Source: GWE2-42-39 sp963662895
Lineage (GTDB): Bacteria; Bacteroidota; Bacteroidia; Bacteroidales; Prolixibacteraceae
Assembly (NCBI GenBank): GCA_963662895.1
Contig: OY759981.1
Coordinates: forward strand, 558,001 to 622,000
DNA length: 64,000 bases
Direction: 5' to 3'
The notes under the pieces: generated by a model
Seen by the model: the letters and a program-made list of their open reading frames with translations, nothing else
Databases searched by the model: none
Told to the model about the DNA's origin: nothing
Position numbers and translations under genes: made by a program
Shown here: piece after piece, positions 1-8,522 of the stretch
Layout of the letters: each line of letters starts with the position of its first letter
How positions within the stretch are numbered: the first letter of the stretch is position 1

Positions 1-346
1 TGCCATTGGTACCGGTAACTCCTATCACTTCCAGGTTTTCCGATGGATTTCCATAATAAACTGCAGCCATCTGGCCCGTTGCTGCCTGAGCATTTTTAAC
101 CCGCACATAAACAACCGGATCAACTTTTATTTCGGGCATGGTTTCACAAACAATTACGGCAGCCCCTTGCTCTATAGCTTTATTTATATATTGATGCCCA
201 TCGGAATGGACCCCTTTTACAGCAACAAACAGGTCTTCAGTTTCAACTTTTCTTGAGTCAAACCGGATCTGGCGTATCGGGCCACTTAAATCTCCGTAAA
301 CATCAAGGACTTCAACCCCCTGCAATATTTCTTTCAATTGTTTCAT
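1..346 (-). CDS. murE: MurE, UDP-MurNAc-tripeptide ligase (N-terminal part, cut by window edge)
   Basis: Cytoplasmic ligase that adds the third stem-peptide amino acid (normally meso-diaminopimelate) to UDP-MurNAc-L-Ala-D-Glu in peptidoglycan synthesis. The 115 visible residues start MKQLKEILQG and carry the Mur N-terminal substrate domain (FDSRKVETEDLFVAVKG, about residues 27-43) and the beginning of the P-loop (VTGTNG) right at the window edge; the lysine/threonine of the loop and the rest of the gene lie beyond base 1. The ATG abuts the ftsI stop codon with no spacer, so the two are almost certainly translated from one transcript. The order ftsI-murE is typical of the dcw cluster. Confidence 0.93.
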   Translation of the reverse strand, partial: MKQLKEILQGVEVLDVYGDLSGPIRQIRFDSRKVETEDLFVAVKGVHSDGHQYINKAIEQGAAVIVCETMPEIKVDPVVYVRVKNAQAATGQMAAVYYGNPSENLEVIGVTGTNG

Positions 347-2464
347 TTATCCTAATTCGATATATATCGTTTGACCTTCTTTATATTGTTTCCCGGCTTT
401 TGGTGATTGTTTTACAACCCGGCCCAGTCCATTCATTTTTACTCTCATTCCCGAACTTTCAAGCAGGTACAAAGCATCGCTTGCTCCCATCCCTGTTACA
501 TCAGGCACAGTTCCGTCCCGAACTTTTAATTCAGTCACTTTCAGTTTATCATTTCCCGGATTTACAGATACCAAATCACTTTTCGATTTGCCCTGTACAA
601 TATTAAATGGCAGTTCACTGGCAACACGAATCAATTCGTCAGCATAGCCTGGTTTAACCGGCGGTGCGGGAACAGGATGCAGGGGTAGTGAATCTTTCGG
701 TTCAAGAAACCCAGCATATACTTTATCTGCCACTTCTTTAAAAACCGGACCTGCTACTGAAGATCCGTAATATTTGCCTTTCGGACCAACAATTACCACT
801 ATACATGAATATTTAGGGTTTTCTGCGGGGAAATATCCGACAAACGAAGCCTGGTACTTTTTCTTCCCCCCTTTTAAATATCCTTCATTGTCGTATGCAA
901 TTACGGCAGTTCCGGTTTTTCCGGCCAGGGTATAATACGGGCTTTGCAACGACCTTCCTGTGCCGTTTTTGCAAACACCCCGCAGCATGGCCTGTGCTTT
1001 TTTTATAGTTTGTCGCGAACATATCAAAGGATTAATCACTTCGGTCGTGAAACTTTTCAGCAAAATCCCGTTTTCTCGTATTTCACGAACAAAGCGTGGT
1101 TTCACCATCTTCCCGTCGTTTGCAACAGCATTATAAAAAGTAAGGGTTTGCAACGGCGTGATCTTAATTTCATAACCGTGAGATATCCATGCCAACGAAG
1201 GTCCCCACCAGTCTTTGTCGCCCGGGTATTTTATATATGGTACGCCTTCGCCAAGGATGCCCAGACCAAGTGGTTTATTCAGCCCGAATTTGTAAATGCG
1301 GTCGATAAATTCCTTTTCTTTTCCGGTATAAAACCGGGTAATTATTTTTGCAGTACCCACGTTCGACGACAGTTCGAAAATCCGTTTCATACTGATCTTT
1401 CCGTGCCCGCCATGCCAGTAATCGCTGTCGTAAATTTTCTGGCCGGCTACCTCCCATACACCATTCCCTGTATCGAAAACATCGCAGGTGTCAACATAGC
1501 CGTGATCCATGGTAACCATCAGCGACATCAGCTTAAAAGTTGAACCCGGTTCGCTGCACCCGGCATGGCCAAGGGCGAAATTATATGTTTCTCCATAGGT
1601 TCCGTCTTTCTTTCTGCCAATGTTTGCTATTGCTTTAATATCGCCTGTTGCAACTTCCATCACCACGGCAGTTCCCCAAATGGCCTGGCTTTTTTCCATT
1701 TGGCGCATCAATGCGCTTTGAGCATAATCCTGAAGGTTTACGTTAAGAGTAGTGATAATATCTTTCCCGTCTTGCGATTCAACTAAAGGTATATTGATCC
1801 ACCGTCCGGAAAAATTACGTTTCAGTGCCCTGCCGTTCTCCCCGGCCAGGTAACTTTCCTGCATTCCTTCAATACCGGTATAACCAATATTCCCGTGAAT
1901 TCCACCAAAAACTCCTTTGTTCAAACTACCGATAGTCCGGCTGGCCAGTTCACCGTGAGGCAGAATCCTTTTACTTTCGGTAATAATGATCAGTCCGGAT
2001 CCAAAATTCTGCCGGTTCAGGCTTTCAAGTTTTTTGAATTGTTGAAGTTCATTATAGTTCAAACGCTTTCTATCAACGAGAAACCATCGGTTACTTTTCC
2101 TGAATCCTGCTTTCAACCGTCTTAAAAACCGTGATTTGGATGTTCCGAAAAATTCCGACATCTCGCTTGCAAACTGGTCTGCCTCTCTATCGAAAATCTT
2201 AAGAATTTTGTCTGCCTTCAAATCGAGCCTAATCTCATAATAAGGTACCGAAGTTGCCAACACACTGCCATCGTCGGCACAAATATTTCCCCTGACAGCA
2301 GGAATATCTGTGGTATTTTCTTTTATGTCGCGGGCAATTTCTTTCCACCGTTCGGTATTAACATTTTGTGTTCTCAGAATACTTCCGGTAACGACAACAC
2401 CAAGCACTACTATTAAAAAATAGATAATGCCCAAACGCATAATGATGTCCTTCCGTATTTCCAT
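347..2464 (-). CDS. ftsI: FtsI-type penicillin-binding protein with C-terminal PASTA domain
   Basis: Class B transpeptidase that cross-links septal peptidoglycan; acts in the periplasm, anchored by one N-terminal membrane helix (about residues 10-30). The three active-site motifs are present: S308-T-F-K311 (acylated serine), S366-S-N368 and K516-T-G518. The N-terminal pedestal (PAVRGNICADDGSVLA, residues 55-70) matches the PBP dimerisation domain. Residues about 650-705 (VPDVTGMGASDALYLLESSG) form one PASTA domain. At 705 aa it has the usual length for Bacteroidota PBP3/Spo VD-like proteins. The second Met (codon 9) is an alternative start. It sits 2 bp downstream of the ftsL-like gene in the dcw operon. 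Confidence 0.95.
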   Translation of the reverse strand: MEIRKDIIMRLGIIYFLIVVLGVVVTGSILRTQNVNTERWKEIARDIKENTTDIPAVRGNICADDGSVLATSVPYYEIRLDLKADKILKIFDREADQFASEMSEFFGTSKSRFLRRLKAGFRKSNRWFLVDRKRLNYNELQQFKKLESLNRQNFGSGLIIITESKRILPHGELASRTIGSLNKGVFGGIHGNIGYTGIEGMQESYLAGENGRALKRNFSGRWINIPLVESQDGKDIITTLNVNLQDYAQSALMRQMEKSQAIWGTAVVMEVATGDIKAIANIGRKKDGTYGETYNFALGHAGCSEPGSTFKLMSLMVTMDHGYVDTCDVFDTGNGVWEVAGQKIYDSDYWHGGHGKISMKRIFELSSNVGTAKIITRFYTGKEKEFIDRIYKFGLNKPLGLGILGEGVPYIKYPGDKDWWGPSLAWISHGYEIKITPLQTLTFYNAVANDGKMVKPRFVREIRENGILLKSFTTEVINPLICSRQTIKKAQAMLRGVCKNGTGRSLQSPYYTLAGKTGTAVIAYDNEGYLKGGKKKYQASFVGYFPAENPKYSCIVVIVGPKGKYYGSSVAGPVFKEVADKVYAGFLEPKDSLPLHPVPAPPVKPGYADELIRVASELPFNIVQGKSKSDLVSVNPGNDKLKVTELKVRDGTVPDVTGMGASDALYLLESSGMRVKMNGLGRVVKQSPKAGKQYKEGQTIYIELG

Positions 2465-2466
2465 TT

Positions 2467-2829
2467 TTATTCAGTCTTTTTTACCTTGATCTTCATCGCC
2501 GGTTCTTTAGGTTCGATTAACCCCAGTCCCCGTTCGTTTATCCGCCTTGCAACTTCCGATGGCCGATTGATTGACATCAGCCGGGTTTCATGAGTAACCG
2601 ACTCAGCCCTAAGTTCTTTTAATGAATCCTGCACGACCTCCATTTTACGAATAGTTTTTTCTGACCAGTTCCGGTTGGTGATGAGTATCAGGCCTAGCAA
2701 TACAAGAAAAAAAACAAAAGGCATTTGTCTGGTCACTTTTTCGCTGGCCAGGATACTGCCACCCAGAATTCTTTTCAAACCGGTTTTCTGATTTTTCTTA
2801 TTACTGATATTTTCTTTTTCTTCTGCCAT
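2467..2829 (-). CDS. FtsL-like division protein
   Basis: A 120-aa bitopic membrane protein between rsmH and ftsI, the position of FtsL in dcw clusters. It has a basic cytoplasmic N-terminus (about 35 residues), one membrane segment (PFVFFLVLLGLILITNRN, about 37-54) and a periplasmic coiled-coil-like region (KTIRKMEVVQDSLKELRAES), ending with a motif resembling the FtsL/DivIC tail (RRINERGLGL). FtsL-type proteins scaffold the FtsQBL complex that activates septal synthesis. Sequence conservation in the family is low, so the call rests mainly on position, length and topology. The start codon overlaps the rsmH stop by one base (TAATG), indicating translational coupling. Confidence 0.8.
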   Translation of the reverse strand: MAEEKENISNKKNQKTGLKRILGGSILASEKVTRQMPFVFFLVLLGLILITNRNWSEKTIRKMEVVQDSLKELRAESVTHETRLMSINRPSEVARRINERGLGLIEPKEPAMKIKVKKTE

Positions 2830-3731
2830 TATATCCTTTCTGCAATTCTGAGTTTTGCACTTCTTGCCCTTGAATTTTCTGCGATTTCCTCATCCGAAGG
2901 CACAATCACTTTCCGGTTCACTAAATCAAAGGGACTACTTACATTTCCGTAAAAATCTTTTTCCTGTTTTCCTGAAAAATTTCCTGTTTTCATAAAATTC
3001 TTTACCAGACGGTCTTCCAGCGAATGATAGGTAATTACGACCAAACGGCCTCCCGGTTTAAGTAATTCCACCGTTTGCTCCAGAAGATTTTCGAGCGCTT
3101 CCAGTTCCTTGTTCGTTTCAATCCTCAAAGCCTGAAAAACCTTGGCCAGATATTTCGTTTCCTGAGTCGGAGGGACACAGCGGGCAATTACCTTTTTAAA
3201 TTCACCGATGGTTTCTATTTTCTGTACATAACGAGCCTGTATTATTTCCCGAGTCAGTTTAAAAGCATTTTGAAGTTCTCCGTATTCCCGAAAAACCCGG
3301 AGCAATTTTTCTTCAGAATACTCATTTATCACATCGGCAGCAGTTTTAGCGGCATCACGGTTCATACGCATATCAAGCGACCCTTCAAACCGGAATGAAA
3401 AGCCCCGCCCGGGTACATCAAAATCATGCGACGAGACCCCGAGGTCGGCCAGTATCCCGTCTACTTTCTCAATCTCATAATATTTCAGAAAATTGCGTAT
3501 ATACTTAAAGTTATGCCTGATAAAAAAAAAGCGCTCGTCATGAATAATATTGGCATAAGCATCTTCATCCTGATCGAAGCCAAATAGTCTGCCTGTGGAA
3601 AGATATTTGAATATTTCGCATGAATGGCCGCCACCTCCAAAAGTTACATCAACATAATCGCCTGTCGGGTTTAAGCAAAGCCCCTGTACACTTTCATGTA
3701 ACAAAACCGGTATGTGATATGCCTGTTCCAA
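2829..3731 (-). CDS. rsmH: 16S rRNA (cytosine-1402-N4)-methyltransferase RsmH
   Basis: SAM-dependent methyltransferase (MraW family) that modifies C1402 in the ribosomal P site. The N-terminal IPVLLHESVQGL stretch, the SAM loop VDVTFGGGGHS (about residues 27-37), GILADLGVSSHDFD, and the late VVITYHSLEDRLVKNFM are all hallmark segments; 300 aa is family length. No in-frame ATG exists near the N-terminus: the reading frame opens just after the mraZ TAG, and the first plausible initiator is TTG at 3729-3731, three bases downstream of that stop. Reinitiation or coupling with mraZ would explain a weak start codon. Confidence 0.95.
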   Translation of the reverse strand: MEQAYHIPVLLHESVQGLCLNPTGDYVDVTFGGGGHSCEIFKYLSTGRLFGFDQDEDAYANIIHDERFFFIRHNFKYIRNFLKYYEIEKVDGILADLGVSSHDFDVPGRGFSFRFEGSLDMRMNRDAAKTAADVINEYSEEKLLRVFREYGELQNAFKLTREIIQARYVQKIETIGEFKKVIARCVPPTQETKYLAKVFQALRIETNKELEALENLLEQTVELLKPGGRLVVITYHSLEDRLVKNFMKTGNFSGKQEKDFYGNVSSPFDLVNRKVIVPSDEEIAENSRARSAKLRIAERI

Positions 3732-3734
3732 AAC

Positions 3735-4190
3735 CTACTCCTCCGCATTACCAAAATATTCCTGAAACAATGCCTGATAGTCGCCCAAGTTCGCATTGTA
3801 TTTCTCATACTCAGCCACATCCCACAGGCGAATACGGTCGCTTACTCCCACAAAAACCACATCTTTTGTAATGTTCACTTTTGAAAGGAAATTGTTCGGA
3901 AAATTCATTCTGCCCGAATCCGGAACGGAAATTACCTTGAAATTTTTGTAGATCATATCGAGTAACTGACTTTGCCGGGGATTATTACGGTTCAGTTTTG
4001 ACTTGAACAATGCGATACGTTTTTCCCAAACTTCCATCGGATAAATATTCATGCATTTTTCATACGGGTCGACCTCAATGGCCATTTGTCCACCGGGAAT
4101 TTTACCGCCCATCGCATTTTTAAATTCTGCCGGTAAAACAACTCTGCCTTTTTCATCAAAGGTGGCGCTTTTTTCATTTGAAAAATCCAT
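3735..4190 (-). CDS. mraZ: MraZ transcriptional regulator
   Basis: First gene of the dcw cluster; MraZ is a SpoVT/AbrB-like DNA-binding protein that in other bacteria autoregulates the cluster by binding 10-bp direct repeats upstream of itself. Two repeats of the fold are visible: DEKGRVVLPAEFKNAM (about residues 12-27) and DSGRMNFPNNFLSKV (about 96-110). Length 151 aa is normal. The matching operator is present directly upstream at 4241-4280. The gene is followed after 3 bp by rsmH. Confidence 0.95.
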   Translation of the reverse strand: MDFSNEKSATFDEKGRVVLPAEFKNAMGGKIPGGQMAIEVDPYEKCMNIYPMEVWEKRIALFKSKLNRNNPRQSQLLDMIYKNFKVISVPDSGRMNFPNNFLSKVNITKDVVFVGVSDRIRLWDVAEYEKYNANLGDYQALFQEYFGNAEE

Positions 4191-4240
4191 CCGACTATTT
4201 CCCTTTTTTTCAAATGTAAAAATAACTATTTCTGTAATAT

Positions 4241-4280
4241 TTTCCCATTTTATTCCACCTTAAGTCACTTCACTCCACTT
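4241..4280 (-). promoter_or_regulatory. MraZ operator: four 10-bp direct repeats
   Basis: Read on the minus strand, this segment is four consecutive decamers whose cores GTGG, GTGA, GTGG and ATGG fall at exactly 10-bp steps, ending about 50 bp before the mraZ start. Known MraZ boxes are TGGG/GTGGG-type direct repeats with 10-bp periodicity. The match of spacing, sequence and position makes autoregulation likely; binding itself is inference. Confidence 0.75.
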
Positions 4281-4296
4281 ACATTTGTGTGTTTTT

Positions 4297-4393
4297 TGTT
4301 GATAAAATGTTTACTTTATCAGCAATCCCTGTTGATAAATATCATACAATACTGATATTGTGAACATTACAAACATCAATTAGATTATCAACA
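4297..4393. promoter_or_regulatory. Cluster of DnaA-box-like 9-mers in the mraZ/glsA divergent region
   Basis: Three copies of TTATCAACA occur (minus strand at 4297-4305 and 4330-4338, plus strand at 4385-4393) plus TTATCAGCA at 4316-4324, in an AT-rich intergenic stretch. TTATCAACA differs by one base from the DnaA consensus TTATCCACA. This could be a DnaA-responsive control region for the dcw cluster; nothing else supports a replication origin. Confidence 0.35.
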
Positions 4394-4510
4394 TTCGTTA
4401 ATAAATCAATTAGATTTCATTAAAAGAATAGGACGAGTCAAAACCTTCCTTTGGGCGGTATAAGGAATCAGCAATTTTTTATATTTTTCCGGTTCGAAAA
4501 AACCAACAAA

Positions 4511-5356
4511 ATGGAAGAAACCTTCGAAAAATTGAAGCCCATTGAGATGCGGGATATCTTCATGGAAAAGAATCCCAGGCTGGCTAAAGCAATGCCGGGC
4601 TTTGTCTATAAATTCATCGAACGGATTATGCACATTCGGGAAATCAACGAAATTATTGGCCAGTACGGTGACAAAAGAGGGATTGATTTTGTGCACGGAA
4701 TCATCAGGTATTTTAATGTAACCCAAAAAATTGCAGGTCTGGATAATTTGCCCCGGAAAGGACGGTTTATTTTTGCATCGAACCACCCGTTGGGAGGTTT
4801 TGACTCCATGTTAATCATGAGCCTTGTTCACAAACGATTTGGAGAATTCAAATTTTTGGTAAATGATGTTCTAATGAGCATAAAACCTCTTGGAACGCAA
4901 TTTGTTCCGCTTAACAAGCACGGTTCTTTAGGACGCGATGCAATTAAACGGATCGAAGAAGAATATGCAGGCAATTCCCAAATATTAATTTTCCCTTCAG
5001 GACTTGCCTCCCGGAAAATCAAAGGCAAGATAGAGGATTTGGAATGGAAAAAACATTTTGTAGCTAAGTCTATTGAATACCAACGGGATATAATTCCAAT
5101 ACATGTAAGCGGGAAAAATTCGGACTTTTTTTATAATCTGGCCAATATCAGGACTTTTCTTGGTATAAAATGGAACCTTGAAATGTTTTTTCTTCCTGCT
5201 GAAACATTCAGGCACCGTAACCAAACATTTACCGTTACTTTCGGAAAACCAATTGCCTGGCAAACCTTTGTGAAGAGTAAGAACTTAAATAAATGGGCAG
5301 AAGAAATAAAACAAATAGTATACAAACTTCCTAATCTTTACAAACCTGAAGATTAA
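4511..5356 (+). CDS. GlsA/OlsA-like lysolipid O-acyltransferase (PlsC family)
   Basis: Membrane-associated acyltransferase of the PlsC superfamily. The catalytic block FASNHPLGGFDSMLI (about residues 82-96) has the histidine and aspartate of the acyltransferase motif, with the SNHPLGG.D form seen in ornithine/glycine-lipid enzymes, followed by FVPLNKHG and the FPSGLASRK substrate motif. The next gene is the matching GNAT N-acyltransferase; in Bacteroides thetaiotaomicron the glsB/glsA pair makes lyso-glycine lipid and then acylates it, which is the likely role here. The start is taken at MEETFEKLKP; upstream codons of the same frame (from 4451) encode non-conserved sequence. Confidence 0.82.
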   Translation: MEETFEKLKPIEMRDIFMEKNPRLAKAMPGFVYKFIERIMHIREINEIIGQYGDKRGIDFVHGIIRYFNVTQKIAGLDNLPRKGRFIFASNHPLGGFDSMLIMSLVHKRFGEFKFLVNDVLMSIKPLGTQFVPLNKHGSLGRDAIKRIEEEYAGNSQILIFPSGLASRKIKGKIEDLEWKKHFVAKSIEYQRDIIPIHVSGKNSDFFYNLANIRTFLGIKWNLEMFFLPAETFRHRNQTFTVTFGKPIAWQTFVKSKNLNKWAEEIKQIVYKLPNLYKPED

Positions 5357-5392
5357 AAATCGAACAAAAAAAGAATTTATTCATTTTTTTCT

Positions 5393-5400
5393 TAGTTTTG
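5393..5400 (+). promoter_or_regulatory. -7 promoter box TAGTTTTG before the glsB-like gene
   Basis: Perfect match to the Bacteroidota -7 element TAnnTTTG, 30 bp upstream of the GNAT gene start. No clear -33 TTTG is seen. Suggests the second lipid gene can be expressed independently of the first. Confidence 0.45.
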
Positions 5401-5429
5401 TAGCTCCATAAAATTAGCGATACGAAATT

Positions 5430-6386
5430 ATGAAGGACATTATTGCGCCTGTCCAAAGAGAAGCAATTGAAGCTGAACTTACAGCGGACAAGCTACTACG
5501 GAAAACGAATAAGGGCGCGAACGAAATTTATGTCATCACTCACCATGATTCGCCAAAAACCATGCTGGAAATTGGGAGAATAAGGGAAATTACATTCCGT
5601 GATGCAGGGGGAGGTACAGGCAAAGAGACAGATATAGATCAATACGACATAGCTAGTATCCCATATAAACAACTTATTGTGTGGGACCCGGACGCCAGGG
5701 AAATACTGGGTGGATACCGTTATATCATGTGTAATGAACTTCCTGTTGATGAAAATGGCGACCCTATACTGGCAACTTCCCGTTTGTTCCATTTTTCCGA
5801 GACATTCAAAAAAGAATATCTGCCACATACGCTTGAACTGGGACGATCGTTTGTGCAGCCAACTTACCAGTCGAGTAAGGCCGGAGCTAAAGCACTGTTT
5901 GCACTTGACAACCTATGGGATGGTTTGGGGGCATTGATCGTTGACCACGCGGAAATGAAATATTTCTTCGGGAAGGTGACCATGTATACCCATTTTCAAA
6001 CCGATGCAAGAAACCTGATTTTGTTTTTCTTCTCGAAATATTTTGGAGACCAGGACAAGCTGGTCTATCCGAAAACCCCCCTTGATTTGCACATCAGCAC
6101 AGATGAAATGAATAAAGTATTTTGTGGTGGCAGTTACAAGGAGGACTACCGGATACTTACCCAGAAAGTTCGCGAATTTGGCGAAAATATTCCGCCGCTC
6201 ATTAATGCCTATATGAACCTGAGCCCGTCGATGAAAACGTTTGGTACCATTTTGAACGACCATTTCGGAGACGTAGAGGAAACCGGTATTATTGTAACGA
6301 TCAAGGATATTTACGAAGCCAAAAAAGACAGGCATATTGAAACATATCTGAAAGACAAATTAGGCAACGGCAAGTGGATTTCCTGA
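5430..6386 (+). CDS. GlsB/OlsB-like GNAT N-acyltransferase
   Basis: A 318-aa GNAT-fold acyltransferase of the type once annotated as hemolysin. Family segments include LEIGRIREITFRDAGGGTGK (about residues 46-65), IASIPYKQLIVWDPDAREILGGYRYI, and LELGRSFVQPTYQ followed by LWDGLGALI, which fit the OlsB/GlsB group that transfers a 3-hydroxyacyl chain from acyl-ACP to the amino group of ornithine or glycine. It follows the PlsC-type partner by 73 bp, reproducing the two-enzyme aminolipid pathway. Which amino acid is used cannot be told from sequence; glycine is the Bacteroidota precedent. Confidence 0.82.
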   Translation: MKDIIAPVQREAIEAELTADKLLRKTNKGANEIYVITHHDSPKTMLEIGRIREITFRDAGGGTGKETDIDQYDIASIPYKQLIVWDPDAREILGGYRYIMCNELPVDENGDPILATSRLFHFSETFKKEYLPHTLELGRSFVQPTYQSSKAGAKALFALDNLWDGLGALIVDHAEMKYFFGKVTMYTHFQTDARNLILFFFSKYFGDQDKLVYPKTPLDLHISTDEMNKVFCGGSYKEDYRILTQKVREFGENIPPLINAYMNLSPSMKTFGTILNDHFGDVEETGIIVTIKDIYEAKKDRHIETYLKDKLGNGKWIS

Positions 6387-6565
6387 TTATGCCGGTAGTT
6401 GTATAATTGTATTTGGCTTGTTCCTGTTTTTTGCCGATCATGGTTAATACTATCGCTCTACCCTTTTGCGGGGAATAGGGTATATGAGTATTTTATCAAA
6501 TTTTTAAGACCAGAATTCGTGATGTGGCATTTAAAAAATAAATGAGATTATACCTGAGCGGAACG

Positions 6566-6595
6566 AAAAAAGCCACACCCTTAGGTATGGCTTTT
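6566..6595. terminator. Bidirectional terminator between convergent genes
   Basis: A hairpin with arms AAAAAGCCA and TGGCTTTTT (9 bp plus inner partial pairing) lies between the plus-strand glsB-like gene and the minus-strand purF-like gene. It has U-rich 3' ends in both directions, so it can serve both transcripts. Confidence 0.8.
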
Positions 6596-6620
6596 TATCT
6601 TTACCAGTTAGTATATCATA

Positions 6621-8522
6621 TCAATAAGCCCGTTCTCCTTTTCCTTCAATATAATTGATAAATGATTTATTCACTACTTTATTCCCTCCGGGAGTCGGAT
6701 AGTTACCGGTAAAATACCAGTCGCCGATATCGTTCGGGCAAGCCTCATGAAGGTTTTCAATAGTTTGATAAATGACTTCTACCTCAGCTCCACAATCTAC
6801 CGGCTTCAATAATTCTGCTATCTTATCCGAAATTTCTTCAGGAGTAAAGGCTTTGTATATTTCCTTGACGTAATTTACAATTTCTTCTCTCGGAAGGTTT
6901 TCCTGTTCTTTACACTTCTTGTACACCTGGTTAATCACACTTTCTTTGCCCCTTTCATTAAGTAAGGCAATTGTCGCATTAAAAGCAATAAATTTATCAA
7001 GCTGTGCCATATCAATGCCATAGCAGTCGGGGAAACGGATCTGCGGAGCTGATGATACCACTATGATCTTTTTGGGGTTTAGCCTGTCTAATATTCGGAG
7101 AATACTGGTTTTCAAAGTTGTACCACGGACAATAGAATCGTCGATAATAACCAGTGTATCCTTGTCCTTACGGATTACCCCGTAAGTAACATCATACACG
7201 TGGGCCACCAGATCATCGCGACTGGCATCGTCAGCAATGAATGTTCGCAGTTTTACATCCTTGATGGCAATTTTTTCAATCCTCGGCTCAATCAACAATA
7301 CCGATTCAAGTTCTTCATTACTCATTTTGCCGGCACTGCCATTATTCAATTTTGTCAGTTTTTCCCTGATACAAAAATTTCGTACCCCTTGTACCAACCC
7401 GTAGAATGCAGTCTCCGAAGTATTCGGAATATATGAAAAAACAGCGTTTTCAATATCATAATTAATTGCTTTCAGAATAGCAGGCGCCAGCAACCTTCCC
7501 AGTTGTTTACGCTCCTGATATATCTCTTTATCACTTCCACGCGAAAAATAAATACGTTCGAAAGAACACGACTTACGCTGGTAAGGAACACGGATCATCT
7601 GGGTGTAAATCCTGCCATCCTTTTTAATGATGACCGCTTCACCGGGTTTTATCTCTTTTACCTGGTCATAGCTCACATTGATCACGGTTTGTATTACCGG
7701 GCGTTCGGAAGTAACTACGGCAATTTCATCATCGTGATAATAAAATGCGGGCCGGATACCCCATGGATCGCGCATCACAAAAGCATCACCATGTCCCAGC
7801 AAACCAGCCATCACGTAACCGCCGTCCCAGTCTTTGCTGGCATTTTCCAACACTTTCTGCACATCAAGGTCTTTCTCTATCAGGGGTGAAATTTTTCTGT
7901 TGGAAAAACCTTCATTTTTGTATTGACGGAACAAAAACTGATTTTCTTCATCCAGAAAATGTCCGACCTTTTCAAGAACAGTAACCGTGTCAGTATAAGC
8001 TTTGGGGTGCTGTCCCAATTCGATCAGTTTATTAAAAAGCTCATCGGTATTGGTCATATTAAAATTGCCAGCCAGTGCCAGTGTTCGTGATTTCCAGTTA
8101 TTCTGGCGCAAAACCGGATGTACAAACTCGATACTGTTACGGCCAAAAGTACCGTAACGCAAATGTCCTAAAAACAGTTCGCCTGCAAAAGGTACATTTT
8201 CATATATCCAACGTATATCCTGCACCCTGGGGCCATGTTTCACTGCTTTCTTTATCCCTTTGTTTACTTTATCGAAAACATCTTTGATTGGGTTTTGATC
8301 GGTCGATCGGTGCCGGTTCATGTATTCCTGCCCCGGGCTTAAATCCAGTTTTACATTTACGATACCTGCCCCATCCTGTCCCCGATTGTGCTGTTTTTCC
8401 ATCAACAGATAAAGCTTGTTCATCCCGTATTTCCATGTTCCGTATTTGGCCTGGTAATATTCCAGTGGTTTCAACAGGCGTATCAGCGCAATCCCGCATT
8501 CGTGTGTAATCTGCTCGCTCAT
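6621..8522 (-). CDS. Amidophosphoribosyltransferase-like protein (PurF family, long form)
   Basis: Glutamine amidotransferase plus phosphoribosyltransferase. Cys9 in HECGIALI is the expected class II glutaminase nucleophile, implying removal of an eight-residue propeptide; RGQDGAGI (about 47-54), HLRYGTFG (about 120-127) and GNFN complete the glutaminase site. The PRPP loop LVIIDDSIVRGTT is at about 457-469. PurF catalyses the first committed step of purine synthesis (PRPP to phosphoribosylamine). At 633 aa it is well above the roughly 470-500 aa of canonical PurF, with an insertion around 380-430 and a longer C-terminus, as in a Bacteroidota-specific long paralogue. Whether it is the housekeeping PurF or a paralogue cannot be decided here. 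Confidence 0.85.
   Translation of the reverse strand: MSEQITHECGIALIRLLKPLEYYQAKYGTWKYGMNKLYLLMEKQHNRGQDGAGIVNVKLDLSPGQEYMNRHRSTDQNPIKDVFDKVNKGIKKAVKHGPRVQDIRWIYENVPFAGELFLGHLRYGTFGRNSIEFVHPVLRQNNWKSRTLALAGNFNMTNTDELFNKLIELGQHPKAYTDTVTVLEKVGHFLDEENQFLFRQYKNEGFSNRKISPLIEKDLDVQKVLENASKDWDGGYVMAGLLGHGDAFVMRDPWGIRPAFYYHDDEIAVVTSERPVIQTVINVSYDQVKEIKPGEAVIIKKDGRIYTQMIRVPYQRKSCSFERIYFSRGSDKEIYQERKQLGRLLAPAILKAINYDIENAVFSYIPNTSETAFYGLVQGVRNFCIREKLTKLNNGSAGKMSNEELESVLLIEPRIEKIAIKDVKLRTFIADDASRDDLVAHVYDVTYGVIRKDKDTLVIIDDSIVRGTTLKTSILRILDRLNPKKIIVVSSAPQIRFPDCYGIDMAQLDKFIAFNATIALLNERGKESVINQVYKKCKEQENLPREEIVNYVKEIYKAFTPEEISDKIAELLKPVDCGAEVEVIYQTIENLHEACPNDIGDWYFTGNYPTPGGNKVVNKSFINYIEGKGERAY

Noticed and set aside
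944..1543. 199-codon plus-strand frame inside ftsI
   Set aside because: Antisense shadow of a well-supported gene with all catalytic motifs; same for other long antisense frames in purF, glgP, groEL and the RND gene.
4290..4400. Replication origin
   Set aside because: DnaA-box-like sites alone are not enough; no dnaA, dnaN or gidA nearby, and skew could not be computed. Reported only as a box cluster.
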